DNA from: Pseudomonas sp.
GTDB taxonomy: Bacteria; Pseudomonadota; Gammaproteobacteria; Pseudomonadales; Pseudomonadaceae
Length of the DNA stretch: 64,000 bases
Assembly: GCF_030683065.1 (NCBI RefSeq)
Contig: NZ_JAUXMX010000030.1
Location: 124,001-188,000, forward strand
Direction of reading: 5' to 3'
In this document: one piece after another, positions 17,432 to 25,260 of the stretch
Layout of the letters: every line of letters begins with the position of its first letter
Numbering within the stretch: position 1 is the stretch's first letter
The notes under the pieces: generated by a model
Told to the model about the DNA's origin: nothing
The model's input: the letters and a program-made list of their open reading frames with translations, nothing else
Databases searched by the model: none
Translations under genes and position numbers: made by a program

Positions 17432-18157
17432 TCATCGGTTGCGGGTCGCGAGAGCGCGAGCCAGTGCCAGCTCGAACTGGATCGGCAGCTGGTCCTCGGC
17501 GACCTGGTCAGCGATGGCGAAGAAGTCGAACTCCTTGCGGTAGCCGGGCCGCCCAACGAATGCCAGTACAAGCTTAACCTTGCCCTTGCCGCGCCCTGCT
17601 CGCTCGCCGATGCCTATAGCCTCTCGGCCCTTGCGCATGACAAAGAAACGATTGCGGTTGCCGATACTGCGGCGGCTGTCGGTGCTGTTCGAATAGCGGT
17701 CGAACTGCGACCCAAGACCCGAGAGGATCTTCTGTATCTGCCCCCTGCCGATGTTGCCGAAGCCGTCCAGCTTGGCATCACGACCAGGCACGATGTACTT
17801 GCCATCGGGCAATATCCCTTTTGCCCTAAGTAGTTTCTCACTGCGCTTGTCATCACGCGGCCCGCCATACACCTGAGGCGTGAGCCACCTGGTAGCAGGT
17901 GCCGCCTTGTCCGCCTCGTTCTTCATCCAGACCCGCGCGACCAGCTTCTGCTTGGTGGCTGGGAACAGGCGCAGGCTGTTTAGCGTCCAGCTGGTTGGCC
18001 GGTCGAAGACAGACCGCATCTCACCCTCAAGCCGCTCCTTCACCTGCTTCGCAGTCTCGGTCAATGCCAGGGCGGTGGCATAGGGCAGCTGATTACGCTC
18101 GAGGTCGGTGATCTCGGCCAAGCGAGCCTGTAAGCCCTTGACCTCGATCCGGATCAC
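17432..18157 (-). CDS. minor tail protein Z-like / virion morphogenesis protein
   Basis: A 241-residue basic protein. It begins MIRIEVKGLQARLAEITDLE and continues with LPYATALALTETAKQVKERL, a helical pattern seen in phage minor-tail Z-like proteins, followed by a Gly/Arg/Lys-rich middle (residues 110-200). Its location is unusual: between the holin and the cos/terminase region instead of after the head connectors. It overlaps the holin gene by 4 bp, so it is co-expressed with lysis genes. Function is uncertain. Confidence 0.55.
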   Translation of the reverse strand: MIRIEVKGLQARLAEITDLERNQLPYATALALTETAKQVKERLEGEMRSVFDRPTSWTLNSLRLFPATKQKLVARVWMKNEADKAAPATRWLTPQVYGGPRDDKRSEKLLRAKGILPDGKYIVPGRDAKLDGFGNIGRGQIQKILSGLGSQFDRYSNSTDSRRSIGNRNRFFVMRKGREAIGIGERAGRGKGKVKLVLAFVGRPGYRKEFDFFAIADQVAEDQLPIQFELALARALATRNR

Positions 18158-18468
18158 TCTCGGCGCTCCCGTCCATCCCAGGCCGTAGGATTGCGCAGCA
18201 CAGAGGAAAGATTGCCGCCGCAGCGCATCACCGAGGCCGTGAACACGGCGATCAGTACCACCAGGGGCCAGGCGTAAACAGGGACGACCAGCTTGCCTTG
18301 CATCACATAGAGCATCACCGCGCCCGCGCAGCCCATGATCAATGTTGCCAGCAGGGATACGCCGCGGCGGAACCGGGCGCCATCGCGGCGGTACGTGAAC
18401 AGGCGGAAGAACAGGGACGCGGCCAGCGCCAGGGTAATGTGAGTAAGTGCGATGCTAATCATCAGCAA
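18154..18468 (-). CDS. putative holin (three-TM membrane protein)
   Basis: A 104-residue protein with three hydrophobic stretches (about 3-25, 38-56 and 62-83) and a charged C-terminus ending DGRERRE. A small multi-TM protein directly before the packaging genes fits a holin that opens the inner membrane at lysis. It overlaps the neighbouring membrane protein by 14 bp, suggesting a holin/antiholin or two-component lysis pair. Confidence 0.6.
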   Translation of the reverse strand: MLMISIALTHITLALAASLFFRLFTYRRDGARFRRGVSLLATLIMGCAGAVMLYVMQGKLVVPVYAWPLVVLIAVFTASVMRCGGNLSSVLRNPTAWDGRERRE

Positions 18469-18808
18469 TCCCTCTCGACTCTCCCGCGCGCTTGCGTATC
18501 GCGGCCAGCGAAACAGTCACCACCAACAGCGAGGCGCCGAACGCAGCAGGCCCGGGGAATGCAAACGGCCGCATGCCCCACAGCTCGAACTCGCCAACCG
18601 CAGGAGAGAACAGATAACCCATGACGAATGAGGTCAGGAAGAACAGCGTGCGCTGCAGGACCGGCATCTCTTTCGTGGTGCTGAAATAAAGCAGGGCGCC
18701 GAACAGCGCGCCGACAGCGGCCTCGGCATTGATCCCCGCCAGCATCCCAGCGAAGCCGGCACCCAGGGCGCCAGCCGCAACGATGGCTGCTGTGCTCGGC
18801 TCGGCCAT
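18455..18808 (-). CDS. second holin-like membrane protein
   Basis: I start at ATG 18808 (MAEPSTAAIVAAGALG), which has GGAGAC upstream; an in-frame ATG at 18856 lacks this. The 117-residue product has Gly/Ala-rich hydrophobic segments at about 7-45, 52-70 and 84-102 and an acidic tail. Paired with the following three-TM protein it probably forms the lysis module. No endolysin or Rz/Rz1 spanin is found next to it in the window. Confidence 0.6.
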   Translation of the reverse strand: MAEPSTAAIVAAGALGAGFAGMLAGINAEAAVGALFGALLYFSTTKEMPVLQRTLFFLTSFVMGYLFSPAVGEFELWGMRPFAFPGPAAFGASLLVVTVSLAAIRKRAGESRGIADD

Positions 18809-18965
18809 AGGTTTGTCTCCGGTAGTAATAGATCCGGCACAGCACTGCGCAGCCATCCGCTTGGAGCAAAGAGGCAGGCAGTGGCGCCGGAGTTCAGGAA
18901 TAAAAAGGCCCGCAGGTGACGGGCAAATCAGCGCTGACTGGGGAGAGCAGCGCGGAGCAGAGACG

Positions 18966-18997
18966 AAAAAGCCCCGGCGGTTAGGCCAGGGCTTTTT
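18966..18997. terminator. bidirectional intrinsic terminator upstream of the lysis genes
   Basis: AAAAAGCCC and GGGCTTTTT flank a GC-rich stem-loop, giving a U run on both strands. It lies between the putative late regulator (ends 19065) and the holins (start 18808), where lambda has tR-prime after Q. A late promoter and antitermination target would be expected close by. Confidence 0.75.
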
Positions 18998-19064
18998 GAT
19001 GGATCTGATGATTACGCACCAGACCGCAGATTGGCCTTAATAGTGCTCACTCGCTCACCGCACG

Positions 19065-19592
19065 TCAAGCAGCTTCGCTCTCGATCAGTCCACGCTCTAC
19101 CAGGACCTGCTCAGCCATCCCGAAGGCATCATTCACCCTCGCCTCCAGCCAGCGCTTCATAACCGACCGCCACCGCCGCAGCGTTCCCTCCGGCGTGCCG
19201 TCCGCATCCCAGGTGTGCAGCACATAGAACCCCTCAGGCATCCGCCTGGGGATTGCCCAGGCTGTCACGCACTTCATCCGGAACAGATGATGGGCCGGGC
19301 AAACAACGCGCGGGATCAACCAGTGGATGGCCGCAGCTACCTCAACGTCATTGATGCTGTACTTCGCCACCAAGACATTCCAAGCCATAGTCGGCAGTTC
19401 ACGCCGCAGCGCCGCGCGCGTCATGCTGTCCTGCGTCAACCGCTCCTGCTCAGACAACCCCTCGCCCCCGCTGCGCGCCTCCGGAAAGCCCGCCTGATAC
19501 CGCTGCTGCCATCCAGCCTTCTTCGTGCCGTCGATGGTCTCGATGCTCATCACTCGAGCGATTACGTGCCCAACGTCTCTATATACGGTCAT
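19065..19592 (-). CDS. putative late-gene regulator (Q position)
   Basis: A 175-residue protein with a GAGGGG ribosome site. It is the last gene before the terminator preceding lysis and packaging genes, which is the position of the Q antiterminator. The sequence is Trp/Arg-rich (VAAAIHWLIPRVVCPAHHLF, then RRWRSVMKRWLEARVNDAFG) with helices suitable for nucleic-acid binding, but I do not recognise a defined Q family. Role inferred from synteny. Confidence 0.5.
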   Translation of the reverse strand: MTVYRDVGHVIARVMSIETIDGTKKAGWQQRYQAGFPEARSGGEGLSEQERLTQDSMTRAALRRELPTMAWNVLVAKYSINDVEVAAAIHWLIPRVVCPAHHLFRMKCVTAWAIPRRMPEGFYVLHTWDADGTPEGTLRRWRSVMKRWLEARVNDAFGMAEQVLVERGLIESEAA

Positions 19593-19601
19593 GAATGCCC
19601 C

Positions 19602-19904
19602 TCAATCCCCAGTCCAGTTGCCACCGCCCCGATGGCGCTTATTGTTCTGCCCTGCATAATCCTTCGCCGCGCCGGCCAGCCCTTGCCGCTCGAGCTGCTG
19701 GCGCTGCTGTTCAATAACCCCCGCTACCCCACCCAGCCGCTGGCGCAGTTGGCCAACCATCACCGCCGGCTCCAAGGCCTCGCCGGTCTCTTTGTGCACC
19801 AAGCCAGCCCCATGGCATCCGGCGCACTCCATGCGATGGAAGATGCCCTGGATGACGCCCTTGCCCAGGCAGATCTCGCAGCGGCCGAGCGGGATAGTCG
19901 TCAC
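19602..19904 (-). CDS. DnaJ-type zinc-finger small protein
   Basis: A 100-residue protein with a GTG start overlapping the rusA stop by GTGA and a GGAGGTGG ribosome site. Residues 9-36 hold CEICLGKG and CAGCHGAG, two CxxCxGxG motifs as in the DnaJ cysteine-rich domain. A helix with QRQQLERQG follows. Proteins like this often sit beside rusA in lambdoid nin regions. Precise function unknown. Confidence 0.7.
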   Translation of the reverse strand: MTTIPLGRCEICLGKGVIQGIFHRMECAGCHGAGLVHKETGEALEPAVMVGQLRQRLGGVAGVIEQQRQQLERQGLAGAAKDYAGQNNKRHRGGGNWTGD

Positions 19905-20290
19905 GATGCGGCCACCTCCGCGAAGCGACTGATCCGTACCCGCACAACGCCGCCCGGGTGAACCTGCTTGCTCAGCTGCACCTGGCTGACGAACACGCTG
20001 TCGTCGATGCGTAAGGCATCAGCCAACCCATCACGACCGGCCTTGAACGAAGCCAGCAGGTTGTCGTCGTCCCGGCGCCGAGCTGTCGGTGGAAGGAACT
20101 CCAGGGACAGCAGCAGCCGCCCGATCGGCGCAACTAGCCCGGCCTTGCGAGCCAGCAGAAAGCACTGCATGCGGTACGCCTTGGCCGCACGGCTGCGCTT
20201 CGCCCAGTGGCCTCGAGCGTTAGGGCTCAGCTCCTTGGGCGGCCACGGCAGCAGCACTGTCTGCGCCTCAAACCCTGCTTTATCGCTCAT
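19901..20290 (-). CDS. rusA: RusA-family Holliday junction resolvase
   Basis: A 129-residue endonuclease counted from ATG 20290; the ATG at 20296 abuts GAGG and is too close to it. The family signature is present: LPWPPKELSPNARGHWAKRS near the N-terminus, and the acidic metal-binding block RRRDDDNLLASFKAGRDGLA followed by DALRIDD. RusA cuts four-way junctions, resolving recombination and replication intermediates before packaging. It lies between the internal tyrosine recombinase and the zinc-finger gene in the nin-like region. Confidence 0.92.
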   Translation of the reverse strand: MSDKAGFEAQTVLLPWPPKELSPNARGHWAKRSRAAKAYRMQCFLLARKAGLVAPIGRLLLSLEFLPPTARRRDDDNLLASFKAGRDGLADALRIDDSVFVSQVQLSKQVHPGGVVRVRISRFAEVAAS

Positions 20291-20313
20291 ATTCATCCTC
20301 TACAGCTGAATAG

Positions 20314-21339
20314 TCAGGAATCGACCGCAGCGCCCGTAGGCTCTGCCTTTCCGGCTTTTTGTGAATATGCAGGAGTGCTCGCATTCAAGTCGTGAGCAAT
20401 GGAAAACCCACACTCATCTAGGCGGGCATGCCAGCGCTCCAACGCTTCTCGGCAACGCTCCATTACGTCACGGGTCAAGTAGGTTTCTGATACCTTGCCG
20501 AGGCTGTGATTGATCAGCCGCTCACCGATAAAGAAGTCGATGCCCAGGTCAGCCAAGCAATCGCGCATCAGCTTGCGCAGGTCATGGCTGGACCACTTGC
20601 CGCCCGACAATGAACGGAACATTGCGCTGGCCGTGGTTGGCGACAGGCGAGCACCGCCGCGTACCGGGAACACCCAATCGATCTGCGCCCGAGCATCCGG
20701 CAGCGCTTGGCGATAGCGGGCCAGCAAAGCCAGCGTCTGAGGGGTCAGCGGCAGGATGTGCTGACGCCGAGACTTGCAGTTCAGCTCAGGAAGCACCCAC
20801 GCCCTTTCTGCAAGCGAGATGTGCGACCACTGCGCCTGCAGTGTTTCGCCGATGCGCGTGCCATGGGCCAGCATCATCAGAGGCAGCAGCCCATTCACCG
20901 GGTCACGATCAAAGTTCTCGGCTAATTTCTGCACAAGGCTTGGCAAGTCAATCCTAGAAAGCCGCGCCGGCTTACTAGGAAGGGCCCCCCTGTAAAAGCT
21001 CCTAAACGTCAAAGACGCCATCGGGTTGACCTTAATTCGGGTAGTTTCCTCGGCCATCAAAAAAGCCTGCCTCAATGCCTGCAATGCCTTTTGTTGCACT
21101 CGCGGCTTCAGCCCCTCTTCATGCATCGCCCAAATGAGTTTTTCGTCGATTGCGCGGCGAGTCAGCCGAGCAATGGTCAGCTTTCCTACCTTGGGGACAA
21201 TGTGTTTGCGCACCATAGACCGCATGTTTTTCTTGTAGCTGTCAGATGTCTCGCGATTCTTCTCCACACGCTCAACCCACCACAAAACAACGTCGCCAGT
21301 AGTGCGCATTGCGCCAGCCCTCTTGATTGCAGAAGCCAT
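20314..21339 (-). CDS. second tyrosine recombinase, inside the nin-like region
   Basis: A 341-residue protein. Residues about 12-100 form an Arg/Lys-rich SAM-like DNA-binding domain. The catalytic part has R in AHGTRIGETLQAQW, HDLRK, and the terminal H...Y in INHSLGKVSETYL, so all visible catalytic residues are intact. Its ATG overlaps the upstream stop by one base (TGATG), placing it in the PR transcript with replication genes, away from the attachment site. The prophage already has an integrase at 38.5 kb. It could act in concatemer resolution, in inversion, or as a captured integrase. Confidence 0.88.
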   Translation of the reverse strand: MASAIKRAGAMRTTGDVVLWWVERVEKNRETSDSYKKNMRSMVRKHIVPKVGKLTIARLTRRAIDEKLIWAMHEEGLKPRVQQKALQALRQAFLMAEETTRIKVNPMASLTFRSFYRGALPSKPARLSRIDLPSLVQKLAENFDRDPVNGLLPLMMLAHGTRIGETLQAQWSHISLAERAWVLPELNCKSRRQHILPLTPQTLALLARYRQALPDARAQIDWVFPVRGGARLSPTTASAMFRSLSGGKWSSHDLRKLMRDCLADLGIDFFIGERLINHSLGKVSETYLTRDVMERCREALERWHARLDECGFSIAHDLNASTPAYSQKAGKAEPTGAAVDS

Positions 21340-21779
21340 CAGCGCCCCACCTGGTCAGCGATGGTGAAGTGCTTCGGCGAGCGATCAGCGTGCACATCCT
21401 GCAGGCGCGGCACATGCTGGGTCAGCGCATCAATCAACGAGCGGTAACCGCCTGGCACCTGCCGATCATCAACCAGCAGCCCAGCCGCATCGGCGTCAAC
21501 CAGAATGGCCAAGCACGCCAGCGCATGAGACAGATGCGGAAGGCCGCTATCAGGGTCGACCGCCTCACCCTCGAACCACGCATTGAGGTGGCGGCTTGCG
21601 GCGTCAAAGTAGATCGAAGCTCGCACACCACTAACCCGCCAGTTGGCGCGGCCATACTTCAACGCGCCGTCCATCAAACCCAAGCAACCCATGGCAGTCG
21701 CGGTGGTTGGCCAAAGGTGCAGCGGCAGCTTCTGCGAGCCGATAGCGTCCTTAGGGTTGGTTTCTTTCAGCTCACCCAC
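21339..21779 (-). CDS. dATP/dGTP diphosphohydrolase-like N-terminal domain protein (DUF5664 type)
   Basis: A 146-residue protein with GTG start and GGAGG site. It contains NPKDAIGSQKLPLHLWP, GALKYGRANW and an HLSHALACLAILVDA helix, the pattern of the family annotated as dATP/dGTP diphosphohydrolase N-terminal domain. His/Asp/Glu residues in helices are consistent with metal-dependent nucleotide hydrolysis. It is common in phages and by itself does not imply modified DNA bases. Located between a DUF551-like gene and the internal recombinase. Confidence 0.7.
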   Translation of the reverse strand: MGELKETNPKDAIGSQKLPLHLWPTTATAMGCLGLMDGALKYGRANWRVSGVRASIYFDAASRHLNAWFEGEAVDPDSGLPHLSHALACLAILVDADAAGLLVDDRQVPGGYRSLIDALTQHVPRLQDVHADRSPKHFTIADQVGR

Positions 21780-21999
21780 GTACCACCTCCGGTAATTCCA
21801 TCCAACCCTTGAGCGTCAGCTCGTACTCAGTCACATAGCCCGGGTCGCCCCTGCCTTCGCATAGGTTCCCCTCAAGCTGCGCCGTCACCCATTCGCCCTG
21901 GTACTCGCTCCAGACAGCGACAACAGGCCAAGGCCAGCCGGTGTCAGCCAGAATCTGGCGGTCCTTCGGAGCCGTTTCCGGTATCTGCCAATCAGCCAT
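21772..21999 (-). CDS. DUF551-like small protein
   Basis: A 75-residue Trp-rich protein with GGGAGG ribosome site. It begins MADWQIPETAPKDRQILADT and ends GWMELPEV, matching the W-I-P ... W-x-x-L-P layout of DUF551 phage proteins. It overlaps neighbours on both sides by 8 bp. Function unknown. Confidence 0.65.
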   Translation of the reverse strand: MADWQIPETAPKDRQILADTGWPWPVVAVWSEYQGEWVTAQLEGNLCEGRGDPGYVTEYELTLKGWMELPEVVRG

Positions 22000-22780
22000 T
22001 CACCACCTCCCGCTTGATCCCCATGCGCGCCAGCAACGCACCGCGGGCATTCGCCCCAGCACCAGCCAGCCCCTGACGCTGCAACTGCTCGAGCAACATC
22101 CGCTCGCCGTATTCCTGCTGCACCTGGGTGGCCGGCTTGCTGCCGTCATGCCCAAGCGCGGCCAGCGGTGCAGTCAGCTCGCCACCCGTTGCCACCTGCA
22201 GCACCAACTGCTCGTAGTACCGATCGAAGCGCTGCCGCAGCTCGCGGGCCTGGTAGGCATCGGCCGTGCGCAAGTCATGCGCGCCAACCGCCTTCACCGC
22301 CATCAGCACCGCAACGTGCGACCACCGATGCCGGGCGCTCATCGCATGCCGCTGCGCCTCAACCCAGGCCGCATCCTTGCCCGGCATCCCCATCGCCTCG
22401 GGCGAGGGCCGGCACAGCGCCATAAAATCCCCAAAGCTCGGCAGCGACTTGCTCGCCCGGCCCACCTGGTACTCCAGGCCGATCCGGCGCAGCGCCAACT
22501 CGAACAGCGCCTTCGGCACCCGAGCCAGCTCAGGGCGAAACCACGTCGCCTTCGCAGCCTTCAGCTTCGGGTCTTGCGGATCAGCGGCCTGGAACTCCCA
22601 GCGGAAGGCGTTGGCCAGCCCAAGGTCGGTCTGGAACGTGGCAAAAATCAGATTCACCCGCGCCGCCAGCTCAGTCTGGCTGCAGAGTGCCGAGCCCATC
22701 GGCCCAGCTGGTGTCGTTGAGGTTGTCAGCGAGCGAGATGCCGCTGGCAGGACGGCTGCCACGTGCTGTGGACGATTCAT
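21992..22780 (-). CDS. replication protein P-like helicase loader
   Basis: A 262-residue protein following the O-like gene. It contains LIFATFQTDLGLANAFRWEF, GRASKSLPSFGDFMALCRPS, and a C-terminal helical region, as in lambda P-type proteins that load DnaB at the origin. The ATG at 22780 has a GAGGGAA site, whereas the next in-frame ATG (22699) has none. The gene therefore overlaps O by 110 bp, much longer than the 4-bp overlap in lambda. Confidence 0.75.
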   Translation of the reverse strand: MNRPQHVAAVLPAASRSLTTSTTPAGPMGSALCSQTELAARVNLIFATFQTDLGLANAFRWEFQAADPQDPKLKAAKATWFRPELARVPKALFELALRRIGLEYQVGRASKSLPSFGDFMALCRPSPEAMGMPGKDAAWVEAQRHAMSARHRWSHVAVLMAVKAVGAHDLRTADAYQARELRQRFDRYYEQLVLQVATGGELTAPLAALGHDGSKPATQVQQEYGERMLLEQLQRQGLAGAGANARGALLARMGIKREVVNG

Positions 22781-23549
22781 TGGCGTTCCCTCGAGAGAAT
22801 TCGTGTTGACGCTTGGCCCACTTGACCAGCCGCTTGCACCAGCCCGCTGCGTTCTCCACGGTGTCTGGCAGGGTCAGGTAGTGCCCAATGAAACCGGCGA
22901 CCGCCTCTGCGGTGACGCAGTCCCGAGTCAAGCCAGCAACCCGCAGCTGGCTGGCCAGGCTCACGTCGTCAGGTAGCCAACCCTCGTCCATCGGGAACCG
23001 CTGCCACGCATCTGCAGCAGCTGAAGTACCGTTAGGTACTGAAGTAGAAGATGAAGAAGAAGATGTAGAGCCGTCACCTTGCCGATGGCGTGGTGCAGCA
23101 CCCTTGCCTTCACCAATGGGGGGCTTGGGTGAAGGGCTTGGTGCATCGTAATCACTACCAAAGCGCGTGCTTTCACCCTTCCTCTGCCGTACATATTCGT
23201 CCCGCACCATGCGCGGCGAAAACCACAGCGGCCCAGGCTGTGCGGCGACCAGCTCGACCGGAGCGCCCTTCACCCGACCACTGACAGGCGTATAAATCAT
23301 CGGCTCACAGTCGCCCTGCTCAATCCCATAAAGCACGCCGCAATCAACCAGCTCTTTCAGCAACTTGATCGGCGCGCCAAGCGCCTGTGCAATCTGCTTC
23401 AAAGGCCACGCCAAAACGCCATAGTTATCGCTGTCGTGCATCAAACCCATCAGCTCGATCCACACCCCACGCGCACCCCAAGAGCAACGACGCAGCTTCG
23501 CGTTGTTGCGCCAATCGGCCGGGTAAAACTGGAAAGCAGGACGTCTCAC
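22671..23549 (-). CDS. replication initiator (O-like; YdaU-type N-terminus, DnaT-like C-terminus)
   Basis: A 292-residue protein. Residues 1-60 (AFQFYPADWRNNAKLRRCSW, then GARGVWIELMGLMHDSDNYG) are a winged-helix initiator module. Residues about 130-175 are a low-complexity Ser/Pro/Gly linker. Residues 190-245 (PDDVSLASQLRVAGLTRDCV, then WCKRLVKWAKR) resemble a DnaT-type domain. The layout (DNA-binding head, linker coding over the origin, partner-binding tail) mirrors lambda O. Confidence 0.75.
   Translation of the reverse strand: MRRPAFQFYPADWRNNAKLRRCSWGARGVWIELMGLMHDSDNYGVLAWPLKQIAQALGAPIKLLKELVDCGVLYGIEQGDCEPMIYTPVSGRVKGAPVELVAAQPGPLWFSPRMVRDEYVRQRKGESTRFGSDYDAPSPSPKPPIGEGKGAAPRHRQGDGSTSSSSSSTSVPNGTSAAADAWQRFPMDEGWLPDDVSLASQLRVAGLTRDCVTAEAVAGFIGHYLTLPDTVENAAGWCKRLVKWAKRQHEFSRGNANESSTARGSRPASGISLADNLNDTSWADGLGTLQPD
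23030..23190. other. candidate phage replication origin inside the O-like gene
   Basis: The linker-coding part of the initiator gene contains repeated CTTCACC/GGTGAAG words in both orientations (about 23107, 23126 and 23171) next to an A/G-rich strand-biased tract (GAAGATGAAGAAGAAGATG at about 23049-23067). Lambda carries its iterons and an AT-rich tract at the equivalent position inside O. Assignment is by analogy. Confidence 0.4.
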
Positions 23550-24286
23550 AGCACACCCCCAATTTTCTGCGCCAGCATCGCAAGCCCCTTCGGCGTCACA
23601 CGCACCTGAGAGGCCAGGCGCTGCTCGCCGTCATCCTCAGTGCCCAGCACCGTCACCTTGTGCTCCAGCAGGCCAGCGGCCTCCCGGGGCTGGTACGCCA
23701 CCCAGCGAGTCGAACCCTCCCGGCGGTAGATCCAGCGGTGCTCGCGCATCCACTCCAGCAACTGCTTGCGCTGCACACCCAAGTGTTTGGCGGCATCGGT
23801 CAGGCACATCGTCCCGCGTGCCTGACTGATCCGCTCCAGAGCCTCCACCTTCGGCGCCTGCTCGCTCACCACCAGCTGCAAGTGGTTGTTCTGCTCCGAC
23901 AGGTCAGCCGCCAGGCGCAGGGCCTCCGAATAGTTCTGGGGTATTTGCAGGCTGCTGGCGGGTTGCTCCAACGCAATCCAGCGATCGACAACCGCGGCCA
24001 AAAGCTGGTCATTCAGCTTGGCCGCAATCACCATGCTGTTGCGCTTATCAAAGTGCATCACCAGGCGTGGCCGGCCGCCGAGGGGGTTACGGGCAGATTC
24101 TTCCCGAAACTCCAACAGCCCCTTCGCCGCCATTGCGTTGGCCTTCTTGCGCAGCTCGTTATGCTCGATCTGCAACAGCTCGGCCAACTGCTCGCTGGTC
24201 ATCGTCGCGTTGCGCGACACCATCACGCCAACGCCAAAACATGGCGCGACATGGTGGCTATTGCCTTGAGTGGTTGGGTTGTCCAT
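23546..24286 (-). CDS. Rha-like / KilAC-domain phage antirepressor
   Basis: I place the start at ATG 24286, which has GAGGTCG upstream; longer frames reach 24454 without a site. The 246-residue product has an N-terminal regulator region (RNATMTSEQLAELLQIEHNE, then LRKKANAM) resembling Rha. The C-terminal ANT/KilAC domain has ALERISQARGTMCLTDAAKH, LGVQRKQLLEWM and RVTPKGLAMLAQ. These proteins bind DNA and counteract repression during lytic induction. Located between cII and the replication genes. Confidence 0.8.
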   Translation of the reverse strand: MDNPTTQGNSHHVAPCFGVGVMVSRNATMTSEQLAELLQIEHNELRKKANAMAAKGLLEFREESARNPLGGRPRLVMHFDKRNSMVIAAKLNDQLLAAVVDRWIALEQPASSLQIPQNYSEALRLAADLSEQNNHLQLVVSEQAPKVEALERISQARGTMCLTDAAKHLGVQRKQLLEWMREHRWIYRREGSTRWVAYQPREAAGLLEHKVTVLGTEDDGEQRLASQVRVTPKGLAMLAQKIGGVL

Positions 24287-24315
24287 AATCGACCTCAGTT
24301 TTGTTGCTGTAGAAG

Positions 24316-24341
24316 AAGCCGGTCTAGCCACCGGCTTTTTT
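24316..24341. terminator. terminator hairpin between cII and antirepressor genes
   Basis: AAGCCGGT-CTAGCC-ACCGGCTT is followed by TTTT on the plus strand; on the minus strand the tail is TTCTTC. It sits on the PR transcript like a tR-type terminator, but its better U run faces the other way, toward cI. Confidence 0.65.
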
Positions 24342-24462
24342 GTGCCTGCGATTTGCGTCCCGGTAATTACTAAGTGCAAAACCGAAGGGCCCCGGAATCG
24401 CGTTTTTCTGCCACCTCGTGAAAATATTTCTCTCGCATCCGTTAATCCGCGCATGCGCGTCC

Positions 24463-24894
24463 TCAGGCCGACTTCACCGACGCATCCAACACCTCAAGCG
24501 AAGCGCCCACCTCACGGATATGCCGCGCCAGCGCAAGCTTCTCCGCGCCACAGATCCGCCCATCCGCCAGCGCGTCATGCAGCCCGCGCGTCACATCAGC
24601 GGTTTCTGCCAGCAGGTCCAGCAGCGCGTGCAAAGGCCCCGCCGTAACCGGGCGAGCCTTCGTCACCAGCCCATAACCAAACTCAGCCAGCAGCACGCTC
24701 AAAATGTGCCGCCGCGACTCATCCGGCAGATGCACCAGCACCTGGGTGAACATCTGCAGGTTCATCCGGTGCTCTTCCCTGTTCGGGTTGGCGCAATCCA
24801 GCAGGCGTGTGCGGTTAACCCCCATGCGCTTGGCCAACTCAGTGCCGCCCTGGGCGATCACCTCGTCGTGAATGGCGCGTTCGAACGTTTCCAT
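24463..24894 (-). CDS. CII-like regulatory protein (CP76 type)
   Basis: Start at ATG 24894 (METFERAIHDEVIAQGGTEL), with AGGGGA upstream. The 143-residue product has an N-terminal helix-turn-helix (TELAKRMGVNRTRLLDCANP) and an RRHILSVLLAEFGYGL helix, matching the CII/CP76 family, larger than lambda CII (97). It should activate establishment promoters for lysogeny. It is third in the PR operon after cro and a 40-codon gene. Confidence 0.75.
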   Translation of the reverse strand: METFERAIHDEVIAQGGTELAKRMGVNRTRLLDCANPNREEHRMNLQMFTQVLVHLPDESRRHILSVLLAEFGYGLVTKARPVTAGPLHALLDLLAETADVTRGLHDALADGRICGAEKLALARHIREVGASLEVLDASVKSA

Positions 24895-24978
24895 CTGCGA
24901 ATCCCCTGTCTTGTTTCGCGTACCGCCGTAATGCGGCCGCTGGCAATCTGCAATCACTCGACCAACAGGGAAGACCCC

Positions 24979-25260
24979 ATGCCAACCGACCTATCCGAAC
25001 TCCAGGGCGAAGTGCTCGCCCTTCGTTGCTTACTGGCCGCGCTACTTACGGCGCTGCCTATGGGTATTCAGTTGCGGGCCTGGCCCGCCTTCGATCATCA
25101 CGCCGCGCTGCTCAGTGGTCAGCTCGGCGGCCCTGCCCTGGCTGGCTTCACTCGGGCGACCACATCGCTCAAGGCGCGCCAGCCGGTCAGTCTTGGTGTT
25201 TCAGGTCTTCCCGTAGCTGCACCAAGTCAGCGGTCAGCTGCTCAAGGTGTCGCGCCATGA
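24979..25260 (+). CDS. small antisense-strand protein between cII and cro
   Basis: A 93-residue frame with a good ribosome site (AGGGAAGACCCC before ATG 24979), oriented toward cI and antisense to the PR operon. It reads MPTDLSELQGEVLALRCLLA and then ALLTALP, with amphipathic helices and Leu heptads; the last 20 residues are low complexity. If an establishment transcript starts near the cII 5' end, as PRE does in lambda, this gene would be on it. Its last 74 bp overlap the 40-codon gene on the other strand. I cannot exclude a chance frame. Confidence 0.42.
   Translation: MPTDLSELQGEVLALRCLLAALLTALPMGIQLRAWPAFDHHAALLSGQLGGPALAGFTRATTSLKARQPVSLGVSGLPVAAPSQRSAAQGVAP

Noticed and set aside
21339..21779. 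Evidence for 2-aminoadenine (Z) DNA
   Set aside because: The domain resembles dATP/dGTP diphosphohydrolase N-terminal families, but no PurZ or dedicated polymerase is present and the domain is common in ordinary phages.
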